Shown here piece by piece: positions 33,019 through 40,283 of a stretch of 54,444 nucleotides of DNA. The position numbers were made by a program, and so were the translations under genes. The notes below the pieces were generated by a model, which saw only the letters and a program-made list of their open reading frames with translations, was not told the DNA's origin and ran no database searches. The number at the start of each line of letters is the position of its first letter. The stretch's first letter is position 1. Origin of the DNA: an uncultured Bacteroidaceae bacterium (GTDB taxonomy: Bacteria; Bacteroidota; Bacteroidia; Bacteroidales; Bacteroidaceae); contig CAJOEI010000020.1 in assembly GCA_905233465.1 (NCBI GenBank), forward strand, positions 1 through 54,444, read 5' to 3'.

Positions 33019-34494
33019 ATGCAATCAGAAAAAATTACTCTTCGTGAGAAAGTGGGCTACTCGCTGGGCGATGTAGCTGCCAATCTGGTATTCCAGATGA
33101 TGATGATTTTCCAGCTGAAGTTCTACACAGACATCTTCGGGCTGGACGGCGCTGTGGCAGGTTCTGTGCTGCTCATCGCCCGTGTGGTGGATGCCTTTGT
33201 CGACCCCGCAGTGGGCATCATGGCCGACCGCACCCAGACACGCTGGGGCAAGTATCGTCCGTGGGTGCTGTGGACGGCGGTGCCGTTCTGTGTGTTCTAT
33301 GTGCTCGCCTTCTGGAATCCAGGCATCGAGGACAAGGGCCTTGTCGCTCTATACGCCACTGTGAGCTATGTGCTGCTCATGTCAATGTATTCGATGAACA
33401 ACACGCCTTATTCCGCCCTCGGCGGCGTGATGACGGGTGACATCCGTGAGCGTACGAGCATCACTTCCGTACGCTTCGTGGGCTCCACAGTGGCACAGTT
33501 TGTAGTCCAAGGTCTGACCTTGCCGTTGGTGTCCAAGTTTGGTGGTGACGACGCTGCCCACGGATGGTTCTGCACCGTGAGCCTCTATGCCGGCGTCTGC
33601 CTGCTGTGCTTCATCATCACCTTCATCTCTGCCCGCGAACGCATCACACCTCCCCCAGGACAGGAGACAAATATCCGCGAGGACATAAAGGAGCTGCTTG
33701 CCAACGTTCCTTGGCGTGCAATGTTTGTGCTGACGCTCTTTGTCTTCATCACCTTGGCTATGTGGGGTTCGGCCATGAGCTTCTACTTCCAGAACTTTGT
33801 CGATCAGCAGGCTCTCTTCGCCTTCCTCGACAGTCTGGGTTTGGTGCGTCCCGAGGGTGAGGGCGCAGCATTGCTGACGACCTTCAACCTTATTGCCCAC
33901 AGCGAGGCCGATGCATATGCCATAGGCTTCTCGCTCTTCAACATGACAGGCGCGCTGGTGCAGTTCATTGGCGTGGTGCTGCTGTCCAATTACCTCGCCA
34001 ATCGTTTTGGCAAGAAGAGCACCTTTGTGGTATGTCTTGCGCTGACGGCGCTCTTCACTGCCATGTTCTGGGTGCCGGCTCCCACAGATGTGGGTCTGAT
34101 GTTTGCCCTCTGCGTGGCCAAATCCCTGGCCTACGCTCCCACAGTGCCTTTGCTATGGGCCATGATGGGTGATGTCGCCGACCATATCGAATATGTCAAC
34201 CACCGTCGTGCCACCGGAACATGCTTCTCTGGCGTGGTGTTTGCGTTGAAGGCAGGCCTCGGCCTTGGCGGTGCCTTTGCCGGTCTGTTGCTGTCGGTCT
34301 TCGGCTATGTCTCTGCCAGCACAGCCGTACAGAGCGCTTCGGCTGTGACGGGCATACGTCTTGCCGCCAGCATCGTGCCTGCAGCTCTCTTTGGCGTGGG
34401 CGTCATTGCTCTCATCTTCTATCCCATTAGCAAGCGCTACAATGAGAAGATGCAAGCCGAGCTTGCAGCGCGTAGATCTGGAGCTAATTCATAA
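33019..34494 (+). CDS. GPH-family sodium:glycoside (xyloside-type) symporter
   Basis: A 491-residue inner-membrane transporter with 12 predicted helices of the glycoside-pentoside-hexuronide:cation symporter family (MelB/XynB-like). The first loop is typical: REKVGYSLGDVAANLVFQMM, then KFYTDIFGL, and the cation-site segment ARVVDAFVDPAVGIMADRTQTRWGKYRPWVLW. Later come NTPYSALGGVMTGDIRERTSI and the ATGTCFSGVVFALKAGLGLGGA helix. It precedes a cytoplasmic GH43 gene, the classic xylo-oligosaccharide uptake and hydrolysis pair also known from Prevotella xylan clusters, so imported xylosides are the likely substrates (inference). Cation specificity is not resolved. Confidence 0.93.
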   Translation: MQSEKITLREKVGYSLGDVAANLVFQMMMIFQLKFYTDIFGLDGAVAGSVLLIARVVDAFVDPAVGIMADRTQTRWGKYRPWVLWTAVPFCVFYVLAFWNPGIEDKGLVALYATVSYVLLMSMYSMNNTPYSALGGVMTGDIRERTSITSVRFVGSTVAQFVVQGLTLPLVSKFGGDDAAHGWFCTVSLYAGVCLLCFIITFISARERITPPPGQETNIREDIKELLANVPWRAMFVLTLFVFITLAMWGSAMSFYFQNFVDQQALFAFLDSLGLVRPEGEGAALLTTFNLIAHSEADAYAIGFSLFNMTGALVQFIGVVLLSNYLANRFGKKSTFVVCLALTALFTAMFWVPAPTDVGLMFALCVAKSLAYAPTVPLLWAMMGDVADHIEYVNHRRATGTCFSGVVFALKAGLGLGGAFAGLLLSVFGYVSASTAVQSASAVTGIRLAASIVPAALFGVGVIALIFYPISKRYNEKMQAELAARRSGANS

Positions 34495-34633
34495 TGCATA
34501 ATTCACAATCCCATTTAATTTACAATTTGACAATTTACAATTTACAATTTACAATTGGGCTACGCGTTTACTCTCAACTCTCAACTGACTTTAAACTTTA
34601 AGCTTTAAACTTTAAACTACGAGCTTTGCTCGT
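34495..34633. repeat. AATTTAC/AACTCTC/TTTAAAC heptamers with palindrome ACGAGC-TTT-GCTCGT
   Basis: The junction between symporter and GH43 consists of three heptamer classes in series (AATTTAC about five times, AACTCTC, TTTAAAC). It ends in the triloop palindrome at 34619-34633, only 8 bp before the GH43 ATG. The palindrome stem differs completely from those elsewhere but keeps the 6-3-6 architecture. Confidence 0.85.
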
Positions 34634-34641
34634 GTCTCACA

Positions 34642-35589
34642 ATGCGTTACTTATTTCCTTCCGACTACATGGCCGACCCGTCGGCCCATGTCTTTGGCGA
34701 CCGCCTGTACATCTATCCCTCTCACGACTGGGAGAGTGGCATCCCCGAGAACGACAACGGCGATCACTTCAATATGCGAGACTATCATGTCCTATGCATG
34801 GACGACCCTGATGCGCCCGAAGCTAAGGATCTGGGCAAGATTCTTGACGTAGACGACATCCTCTGGGCCGGACGCCAGCTGTGGGACAGCGATGTGGTGG
34901 AGCAGGGCGGCCGATACTATCTCATCTTCAGCCTCAAGGACAAGACCGACACCTTCCATCTTGGCGTGGCTGTTGCCGACAGACCCGAAGGCCCGTTCAC
35001 GCCCATGCCTGACCCCATACGTGGCAGCTACAGCATCGACCCGTGTGTCTTCAAGGACGACGACGGCAAGATATATGTCTATTTTGGCGGCCTGTGGGGA
35101 GGCCAGTTGCAGCGCTATCGCGACAACCGCGCGCTGGAATCAGCCTACCTGCCTGAGGGCGATGAGCCAGCCTTGCCTGCTCGTGTGGCACGCATGACAG
35201 ACGACGTGATGCAGTTTGTCGAAGAGCCGCGCCCTGTGGTCATTGTTGATGACGAGGGCCGTCCCTTGCGCGCCAATGACCCGCATCGCTTCTTCGAGGC
35301 ATCGTGGATGCACAAGTACAATGGCACCTATTACTTCAGCTACTCCACTGGCGACAGCCATCTGCTGTGCTATGCCACAGCCGACAACCCCTACGGCCCC
35401 TTCCGCTTCCGTGGCGAGTTGCTGCAGCCTGTGGTGGGATGGACCACACACCACAGCATCGTCCAGTGGCGCGGACGCTGGTTCCTCTTCCATCACGACA
35501 GCGCCCCCAGCGGCGGCCGCACTTGGCTGCGCAGCGTCAAGGTTGCTGAACTGCAATACAATGCCGACGGCACTTTGCAACTGAAGTGA
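34642..35589 (+). CDS. Cytoplasmic GH43 beta-xylosidase/alpha-arabinofuranosidase
   Basis: A 315-residue GH43 enzyme with no signal peptide, so intracellular. The five-bladed propeller carries the catalytic triad: base Asp12 in YMADPSAHVF, pKa-setting Asp133 in SYSIDPCVF and acid Glu219 in HRFFEASWMHK. Other blocks are DGKIYVYFGGLWGGQLQRY, YYFSYSTGDSHLLCYATAD and TTHHSIVQWRGRWFLFHHD. It lacks an extra beta-sandwich. The partner upstream is a GPH symporter, so the enzyme probably hydrolyses imported xylo- or arabinoxylo-oligosaccharides; xylose released would feed XylA and XylB. The next gene starts 69 bp downstream across a repeat. Confidence 0.93.
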   Translation: MRYLFPSDYMADPSAHVFGDRLYIYPSHDWESGIPENDNGDHFNMRDYHVLCMDDPDAPEAKDLGKILDVDDILWAGRQLWDSDVVEQGGRYYLIFSLKDKTDTFHLGVAVADRPEGPFTPMPDPIRGSYSIDPCVFKDDDGKIYVYFGGLWGGQLQRYRDNRALESAYLPEGDEPALPARVARMTDDVMQFVEEPRPVVIVDDEGRPLRANDPHRFFEASWMHKYNGTYYFSYSTGDSHLLCYATADNPYGPFRFRGELLQPVVGWTTHHSIVQWRGRWFLFHHDSAPSGGRTWLRSVKVAELQYNADGTLQLK

Positions 35590-35657
35590 CTAAACTTTCA
35601 ACTTTCATCTTTCAACTTTCAACTGCGGCGTACCCGCGTACCCGCGTACCCGCATCT
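35590..35657. repeat. AACTTTC heptamers and GTACCCGC triplet repeat
   Basis: Heptamers AACTTTC and variants (35593-35622) are followed by GCGGC and three tandem copies of GTACCCGC (35630-35653). This looks like an expanded form of the GCGGC-GTA-GCCGC palindrome found at 1618. The tract ends 4 bp before the phosphoesterase ATG. Confidence 0.85.
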
Positions 35658-36764
35658 ATGATTTACTTCCTATTCTTCATGCTCGCGGCCCAGTGCTACG
35701 TTATGTGGCGCCTGTGGCAGTTGTTGCCGTTGCCTGTTGGCTTCAAGATTGTTGCCATGCTGGCTGTGGTGGCTTTGCTGGCGCTGTTCGTTTTTGCTCT
35801 CTCGCCGCGAGTTGACAAGATGCCCATGCCCGTAGCCACAGCCATCTACGAGGTGGGGACATCATTTGTGATAGTGTTGTTCTATCTCTTTGTGTTGTTC
35901 CTGCTAATGGAGGCTGGCCGCCTGCTGCATCTCTATCCGCGCGAGTTCATGCACGACAGCGTCGAGGGCACAGTGTTTGTCTTTATTGTGGTGACGGCAT
36001 TGCTCATCTATGGCAACATCAACTACCGCCACAAACGTGTAGTGCGCCTTGAGTTGCAGACGTCTCGCGCACGTCTTCGGAGCGCTTCTCCCGTGCGCAT
36101 GGTCATGGCCAGCGATCTCCATCTGGGCTATCACAACCGTCGTGGCGAGCTCGCGCGTTGGGTGGACAGCATCAACGCCGAGCGACCTGACATCGTGCTG
36201 CTGGCAGGCGATATTGTCGACCGCAGTGTGCGGCCGCTGGTGGACGACAGCATGGCTATAGAGCTGCGACGCATCAAGGCTCCCGTCTTTGCCTGCTTGG
36301 GCAACCACGAGTACTATGCCGGAGTGGATTCGTGCATGCACTTCTTCCGCGAGGCCGGCATCCGCTTGCTGCGCGACGAGGCAGTGGAGTGGGGTGGTAT
36401 GCTCATCGTGGGCCGCGACGACCGCACCAACCGTCATCGTAAGAGCCTGCAACAGCTGATGCAGGATAAATCTCAATTTTCAACTTTCAACTTTCAACTT
36501 CCAACTATCGTCCTCGACCATCAGCCATACAATCTCGAAGAGAGCGAGCAATGTGGTGTCAGCTTCCAACTCAGCGGCCACACCCACCACGGACAGGTGT
36601 GGCCCGCATCGTGGCTCACCGACTTCCTCTACGAGTGTGCCCACGGCCCGTATCAGCGTGGCGAAACACAATACTATGTGTCATCCGGCCTCGGCATCTG
36701 GGGCGGCAAGTTCCGCATCGGCACCACATCGGAATATGTCGTTGCCGAGCTGTGGACACAATAA
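35658..36764 (+). CDS. Membrane-anchored metallophosphoesterase with a repeat-derived loop
   Basis: A 368-residue protein. ATG 35658 begins the first membrane helix (MIYFLFFMLAAQCYVMW); the in-frame extension upstream is only translated repeat DNA. Four hydrophobic segments (about 1-20, 29-48, 67-88, 104-119) are followed by a calcineurin-like phosphoesterase domain. Metal motifs are Asp153-x-His155 (SDLHLG), Gly184-Asp185 (AGDIVD), GNHE at 215-218, His288 in LDHQPY and GHTHHGQ at 307-313. Residues about 270-281 (DKSQFSTFNFQLP) are the translation of AACTTTC heptamers lodged in a surface loop just before the LDHQP strand. Family members hydrolyse phosphodiesters or UDP-diacylglucosamine-like substrates; the substrate is not determined here. 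Confidence 0.88.
   Translation: MIYFLFFMLAAQCYVMWRLWQLLPLPVGFKIVAMLAVVALLALFVFALSPRVDKMPMPVATAIYEVGTSFVIVLFYLFVLFLLMEAGRLLHLYPREFMHDSVEGTVFVFIVVTALLIYGNINYRHKRVVRLELQTSRARLRSASPVRMVMASDLHLGYHNRRGELARWVDSINAERPDIVLLAGDIVDRSVRPLVDDSMAIELRRIKAPVFACLGNHEYYAGVDSCMHFFREAGIRLLRDEAVEWGGMLIVGRDDRTNRHRKSLQQLMQDKSQFSTFNFQLPTIVLDHQPYNLEESEQCGVSFQLSGHTHHGQVWPASWLTDFLYECAHGPYQRGETQYYVSSGLGIWGGKFRIGTTSEYVVAELWTQ
36474..36507. repeat. AACTTTC heptamers inside the metallophosphoesterase gene
   Basis: CAATTTT, CAACTTT, CAACTTT, CAACTTC run in frame inside the coding region. They encode SQFSTFNFQLP between two conserved catalytic motifs. Confidence 0.85.
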
Positions 36765-36766
36765 GG

Positions 36767-36913
36767 ATGTAAAATGTAAAATGTAAAACTGTCAATTAAT
36801 AAAGGTATTGTCCTTTTACTTCCCAAAGCGAGCAATGCTTGAGCGAATATTTATCAACTAAGCAACTAAGCAATTAAGCCATCACAAAACTTTCAACTTT
36901 CAACTTTCAACTG
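36767..36913. repeat. Repeat-filled junction upstream of greA
   Basis: AAAATGT heptamers at 36770-36787, CAACTAAG units of 8 bp at 36855-36880, and AACTTTC heptamers at 36889-36911 ending in CTGCGG. The last tract touches the GTG start codon of greA. Confidence 0.8.
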
Positions 36914-36915
36914 CG

Positions 36916-37377
36916 GTGGAATATATGTCACAAGAGGGCTACGACAAGCTCGTAGCCGAATTGCGCGAGTTGGAGCAGGAACTCCCGCGCGTGAAAGATG
37001 CCATCGCCGAGGCTCGTGACAAGGGCGACCTCAGCGAGAATTTCGAATACCATGCAGCCAAGCGCGAGCAGGGTCGCCTGTTGAGCCGTATACGCTTCAA
37101 GCAGCGTGTGCTGGAGTTTGCGCGTGTCATCGACACCTCACGCCTGAGCAGCGACAGCATAGGCCTGTTGAGCCGAGTGCAAATGACCAATCTGGCTAAT
37201 AATGCCAAGATGACCTATACCATAGCCAGCCCGCATGAGGCCAACCTGCGTGAAGGCAAGATCTCCATCAAGTCGCCAATTGGTCAGGCATTGCTGAACA
37301 AGAAAGTTGGCGATGTCGTCGACGTGCATGTGCCGGCAGGCACCATGAAGCTGCGCATCGATAGCATAGAACTTTAG
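36916..37377 (+). CDS. greA: Transcription elongation factor GreA
   Basis: A 153-residue GreA protein that rescues backtracked RNA polymerase by stimulating transcript cleavage. The start is GTG 36916, giving (V/M)EYMSQEGYDKL, the family N-terminus; the next ATG would lose the conserved first residues. The coiled-coil domain has the acidic tip DKGDLSENFEYHAAKREQG, with the catalytic acidic pair at its end. The C-terminal FKBP-like domain includes ISIKSPIGQALLNKKVGDVVDVHVPAG. A heptameric repeat lies directly against the GTG, so any normal ribosome-binding region is replaced by repeat DNA. Confidence 0.96.
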   Translation: MEYMSQEGYDKLVAELRELEQELPRVKDAIAEARDKGDLSENFEYHAAKREQGRLLSRIRFKQRVLEFARVIDTSRLSSDSIGLLSRVQMTNLANNAKMTYTIASPHEANLREGKISIKSPIGQALLNKKVGDVVDVHVPAGTMKLRIDSIEL

Positions 37378-37395
37378 GAGGATGTAGAATGTAAA

Positions 37396-38628
37396 ATGTA
37401 TATTTCCCCAATGATAGCAATCTACACTCTCACGTCACCCCTACACAATGAGGAGGCCGTGGCAGCTGCCACGCGCGAGTTTCTCGACAGCCTGCATATC
37501 GATTATGTCTTCCGCGGAGCTGACTACAGCGACTATGGCCAGCATGCGCTGGACCTCATCTATGTGCGTACGGGTGGCACTGAAGGCGGTTTCTTGCAGC
37601 TGCTGCCCGAGCTGCTGCGACGCAGCGGCAGTGAGCAGCGTCCTACGTTCCGCCTCCTCACATCGGGCAAGAGCAACTCCCTCGCCGCATCAATGGAGAT
37701 TCTTTCGTATCTCCAGGACAACGGTCTGCAGGGCGAGATACTGCATGGCACACCCGACTATGTGTCGGCTCGCATACGTCTGCTGGCACAGGCAGAGGAC
37801 GTGCGTCGGCGGCTTCGCGGCATGCGGTTAGGCATCATCGGCAAACCGTCGGACTGGCTCATCGCCAGCAATGTTGATGCTGATGTCGTCAGGCAGAAGC
37901 TTGGCATAGAGCTTGTGGAGTTGCCATTGCCGGAGATAGCTCAGGACGACACCAGCTCGCAGTCTTCATCAAATTACAAGGTAATTGTGCCGAATTCTCA
38001 ATGCTCAATTGTCACTTCTCAATTCTCTACTGGTGCCCTGCGCATCTACGATGCCCTGAAGGAACTCGTGCAGCAACACAACCTGCAGGGCTTCACACTG
38101 CGTTGTTTCGACCTGCTTACCTCTATCCACAACACTGGATGTCTGGCTTTGGCCAAGCTGAATGCCGAGGGCATTGTGGCCGGTTGCGAGGGCGATGTGC
38201 CTGCATTGTTGTCTATGGCCATAGTGAATGCCATCACAGGGGTGTCGGGCTTCCAGGCCAACCCCGCACATATTGATGCCGAGAAAGGCCAACTGCTCTT
38301 TGCACATTGCACCATTCCTCTGAATATGGTTGAGCGGTATGAGCAGGACACACATTTCGAGTCTGGCATAGGCATCGGCATCCGTGGCTATATGAAGCCT
38401 GGCCCCGTCACCGTCTTCAAGCTTGCGCCCGACATCACACGCTATTTCGTGGCCGAAGGCCAACTCATACGCAATCAAGCTAAGCCCGACCTCTGTCGCA
38501 CGCAGCAAGTGATACAGTTGTCCGACCCAGCGGCAGCACGATATTTCCTCACACGGCCCATCGGCAACCACCATATCATCATGCCGGGCCATCATCAAGC
38601 CATAATTGATGCCATTATGACGAGCTGA
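37396..38628 (+). CDS. L-fucose/L-arabinose isomerase-like protein with repeat-derived insert
   Basis: A 410-residue protein related to the C-terminal and central folds of fucose/arabinose isomerases. Visible blocks are RTGGTEGGFLQLLPELL, LTSGKSNSLAASMEILSYL, GIIGKPSDWLIAS, FTLRCFDLLTSIHNTGCLALAKLNAEG, AGCEGDVPALLSMAIV, and the C-terminal HHIIMPGHH. These resemble the acidic and histidine metal-site regions of the family, but no E. coli-type FucI residue set could be confirmed, so the substrate is open. ATG 37396 lies 13 bp after AGGAGG; ATG 37411 is an alternative. Residues about 195-212 (SSNYKVIVPNSQCSIVTSQFS) derive from an in-frame heptameric repeat between the two domains. It follows greA by 18 bp. 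Confidence 0.75.
   Translation: MYISPMIAIYTLTSPLHNEEAVAAATREFLDSLHIDYVFRGADYSDYGQHALDLIYVRTGGTEGGFLQLLPELLRRSGSEQRPTFRLLTSGKSNSLAASMEILSYLQDNGLQGEILHGTPDYVSARIRLLAQAEDVRRRLRGMRLGIIGKPSDWLIASNVDADVVRQKLGIELVELPLPEIAQDDTSSQSSSNYKVIVPNSQCSIVTSQFSTGALRIYDALKELVQQHNLQGFTLRCFDLLTSIHNTGCLALAKLNAEGIVAGCEGDVPALLSMAIVNAITGVSGFQANPAHIDAEKGQLLFAHCTIPLNMVERYEQDTHFESGIGIGIRGYMKPGPVTVFKLAPDITRYFVAEGQLIRNQAKPDLCRTQQVIQLSDPAAARYFLTRPIGNHHIIMPGHHQAIIDAIMTS
37985..38030. repeat. AATTCTC-class heptamers inside the isomerase-like gene
   Basis: Units GAATTCT, CAATGCT, CAATTGT, CACTTCT, CAATTCT follow each other in 7-bp steps inside the coding frame. They encode NSQCSIVTSQFS at a domain junction. Confidence 0.8.
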
Positions 38629-38634
38629 CCCTCC

Positions 38635-38670
38635 TCAATTCACAATTCACAATTCACAATTCACAATTCA
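38635..38670. repeat. AATTCAC-class heptamers
   Basis: Five exact copies of AATTCAC in tandem directly after the isomerase-like gene. Confidence 0.9.
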
Positions 38671-38684
38671 CATGAATCCTGAAT

Positions 38685-38729
38685 TATGGTGAGCCTGTCG
38701 AAGTATTTATGGTGAGCCTGTCGAACCAC
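38685..38729. repeat. Tandem pair of TGGTGAGCCTGTCGAA
   Basis: Two copies 25 bp apart, each preceded by TTA. The same word is common in intergenic DNA of many bacteria; no function is apparent. Confidence 0.7.
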
Positions 38730-38780
38730 CCTAATGACACAACACCGCCCCCACTCAATTAGTAACCACTCCCTCCCTAC

Positions 38781-38817
38781 AAAGCTCCCCTCCCTTGGGG
38801 AGGGGCTGGGAGTGGGC
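38781..38817. repeat. GC-rich G-run element
   Basis: CCCCTCCC-TTG-GGGAGGGG followed by CTGGGAGTGGG; a standard single copy of the GC-rich family. Confidence 0.85.
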
Positions 38818-38895
38818 AGGTGATGTGAGGGTCTTGTAAATCAATACGTTACATATTTTAACAATTTAGCGGTAAAAGGCCCGGGGGTTAGCGGT

Positions 38896-38981
38896 TGATG
38901 ATCCAGGAGGTTTGCACTTTAACATCCGGGCGTTTCACGTAAAAGTTCCAGGATCATTTTCCGGGATGTTGTAGTGCAAAC
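38896..38981. repeat. Imperfect inverted repeat, MITE-like
   Basis: Arms 38910-38930 (GTTTGCACTTTAACATCCGG plus G) and 38961-38981 pair with few mismatches. A second, overlapping pair uses ATGATCC (38898-38904) and GGATCAT (38951-38957). The nested arms suggest a small element remnant. Confidence 0.55.
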
Positions 38982-39050
38982 GTATGGATGTTTTTACGCG
39001 GCCCCTCATCTGGTCCCTTTTTGGATAGGAGTCTATCCATTCCCCATTCC

Positions 39051-39085
39051 ATACTCCCCTCCCTTGGGGAGGGGTCGGAGGTTGG
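39051..39085. repeat. GC-rich G-run element
   Basis: CCCCTCCC-TTG-GGGAGGGG then TCGGAGGTTGG; a slightly decayed copy of the same family. Confidence 0.8.
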
Positions 39086-39099
39086 CTATATAAATTTCT

Positions 39100-39165
39100 C
39101 AAGCGGATGATTAATTTCATTCGCTTTTATTTTGCTGTTCATGCGTTTGTGCTTATCTTTGTTCC
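39100..39165 (+). promoter_or_regulatory. Promoter cassette, copy 1
   Basis: Contains TTTG (39131-39134), 19 bp, TATCTTTG (39154-39161), a perfect Bacteroidetes promoter. The 66-bp block is repeated at 39998-40063 with three mismatches. It drives a small open frame and then the ORF6N gene. Confidence 0.8.
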
Positions 39166-39191
39166 CAGAAACCGAAAACTATATATGAACG

Positions 39192-39332
39192 ATGACTTTT
39201 CTCAACCAATTCCACAAGGAGGTGACGGAGCGAAAGATTCGGAAAATAACCGCATCGCAGCAATCGCCAATCAGCTCGAAGGACTTTGCGCAGTATATGA
39301 AGCGCAATCTTGAGATGGCCGCCAGCATGTAA
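39192..39332 (+). CDS. Small 46-residue open frame of unknown function
   Basis: ATG 39192 to TAA 39330-39332 encodes a 46-residue peptide beginning MTFLNQFHKEVTERKIRK and ending MKRNLEMAASM. It lies about 25 bp downstream of the expected start of a perfect promoter and is free of repeat sequence. The peptide is basic and likely helical. I do not recognise a family; it may be a fragment. Confidence 0.35.
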   Translation: MTFLNQFHKEVTERKIRKITASQQSPISSKDFAQYMKRNLEMAASM

Positions 39333-39334
39333 AC

Positions 39335-39412
39335 CGCCTCGCAGCTGAACAGCGCGTAGCAGAAACTTGAGGCGTGCAAACTCAGCAGAGCTTCCTGATT
39401 ATATCTTAAACA
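39335..39412 (+). ncRNA. Conserved leader element, copy 1 (upstream of ORF6N gene)
   Basis: CGCCTC (39335-39340) and GAGGCG (39369-39374) form a stem with a 28-nt loop, followed by TGCAAACTCAGC, GAG and CCTGATTATATCTTA. The same stem and tail recur at 40079-40129 with only a 4-nt loop. Conserved stem and tail with variable loop suggest a structured leader RNA. Confidence 0.45.
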
Positions 39413-39419
39413 GAATAAT

Positions 39420-39977
39420 ATGGACGATTTAGAACCAATTAAGCGAAAGATTTATGAAATATACGGTCAACGCGTAATGTTTGATCACGACTTGGCTGAG
39501 ATATACGGCGTAAAAACTTCACAGTTGAAAAGAGCCGTGAAGAGAAATATCCGTCGTTTTGAAGGAGAGGACTTTATGTTGACACTATCACATGATGAAA
39601 TCTTGAGATGCCAAATTGGCACCTCAAGTTGGGGTGGTAGCAGATATGGTGCTTTTGCCTTTACGGAATTGGGTGTAGCAATGCTAAGTAGTGTGTTAAG
39701 TTCAGAAACAGCTATTGACATAAACCGCAAGATTATGCGCGCATTTGTTGCCATACGTCACGCTCTTCCACTATTGGCAACGCAGAAAGACATTGAGAAT
39801 TTACGTCAACGTGTGCAGGCTCTTGAAGAGTCAACACGAGCGGAAATTGAAGAGACACGCAACGAACTGTCTCAGGTCTATGAAGCCTTAACTCAATTGG
39901 GCGAGAAACAACAGGAACCACTTCCCGAGATTGGTTACACAGCCATCCAGAAGCGGCAAGAACGCGGAAAGAAGTAA
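39420..39977 (+). CDS. ORF6N domain protein
   Basis: A 185-residue protein with an N-terminal ORF6N domain (about 5-95): PIKRKIYEIYGQRVMFDHDLAEIYGVKTSQLKRAVKRN, then FMLTLSHDEIL and YGAFAFTELGVAMLSSVL. A coiled coil follows (about 120-165, rich in Glu, Gln and Leu). This family is found in phages and bacterial accessory DNA and is thought to bind DNA; a precise role is not known. It is A+T-richer than the neighbours and flanked by 66-bp direct repeats that contain promoters, so it looks like a mobile or duplicated cassette. Confidence 0.85.
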   Translation: MDDLEPIKRKIYEIYGQRVMFDHDLAEIYGVKTSQLKRAVKRNIRRFEGEDFMLTLSHDEILRCQIGTSSWGGSRYGAFAFTELGVAMLSSVLSSETAIDINRKIMRAFVAIRHALPLLATQKDIENLRQRVQALEESTRAEIEETRNELSQVYEALTQLGEKQQEPLPEIGYTAIQKRQERGKK

Positions 39978-39997
39978 TCGCAGACCTATATTTTTCA

Positions 39998-40063
39998 CAA
40001 GCGGATGATGAATTTCATTCGCTTTTATTTTGCTGTTCATGCGTTTGTGCCTATCTTTGTCCC
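39998..40063 (+). promoter_or_regulatory. Promoter cassette, copy 2
   Basis: TTTG (40029-40032), 19 bp, TATCTTTG (40052-40059). It differs from copy 1 at three of 66 positions. No intact gene follows; the expected transcript begins with a structured leader. Confidence 0.8.
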
Positions 40064-40065
40064 CG

Positions 40066-40280
40066 AAAGGGCATGAATCGCCTCAATAGAGGCGTGCAAA
40101 CTCAGCGGAGGTGCCTAATCAAATCTTATCGAAACAACGAAGCGTTATGCTCGACTTGCGAATAGAAACGTGAGAAACTTCTAAGAGTTGCAAGGAAAGT
40201 ATATCGGTTCGCGCGTATAGCGTGGGCTGGTTACTTCTTCTCAACTCAAGGTTATTCTCACGACCTCTATTCGAAGAAGT
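40066..40280 (+). ncRNA. Probable structured leader RNA, copy 2
   Basis: Downstream of a perfect promoter. Element 1: CGCCTC-AATA-GAGGCG hairpin (40079-40094), then TGCAAACTCAGC. Element 2: a long-range stem in which CGAATAGA (40159-40166) pairs with TCTATTCG (40266-40273) and CGTGAGAA (40169-40176) with TTCTCACG (40255-40262). An inner pair is GAGTTG (40185-40190) with CAACTC (40242-40247). No open frame is present. Not recognised as a named RNA family. It may be the leader of a surface-protein gene now deleted. Confidence 0.45.
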
Positions 40281-40283
40281 GGT

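Larger units (their letters stand above)
38629..39191. other. 563-bp gap of dispersed repeats
   Basis: No convincing gene. Contents in order: AATTCAC heptamers (38635-38670); a tandem pair of TGGTGAGCCTGTCGAA (38685-38729); a GC-rich element (38781-38817); an inverted repeat of about 20 bp (38910-38930 with 38961-38981); a second GC-rich element (39051-39085); and the first copy of a promoter cassette (39100-39165). Confidence 0.75.

Noticed and set aside
35586..35657. N-terminal extension of the phosphoesterase
   Set aside because: The extra 24 residues are translated heptameric repeat and GTACCCGC units. The membrane helix begins at ATG 35658.
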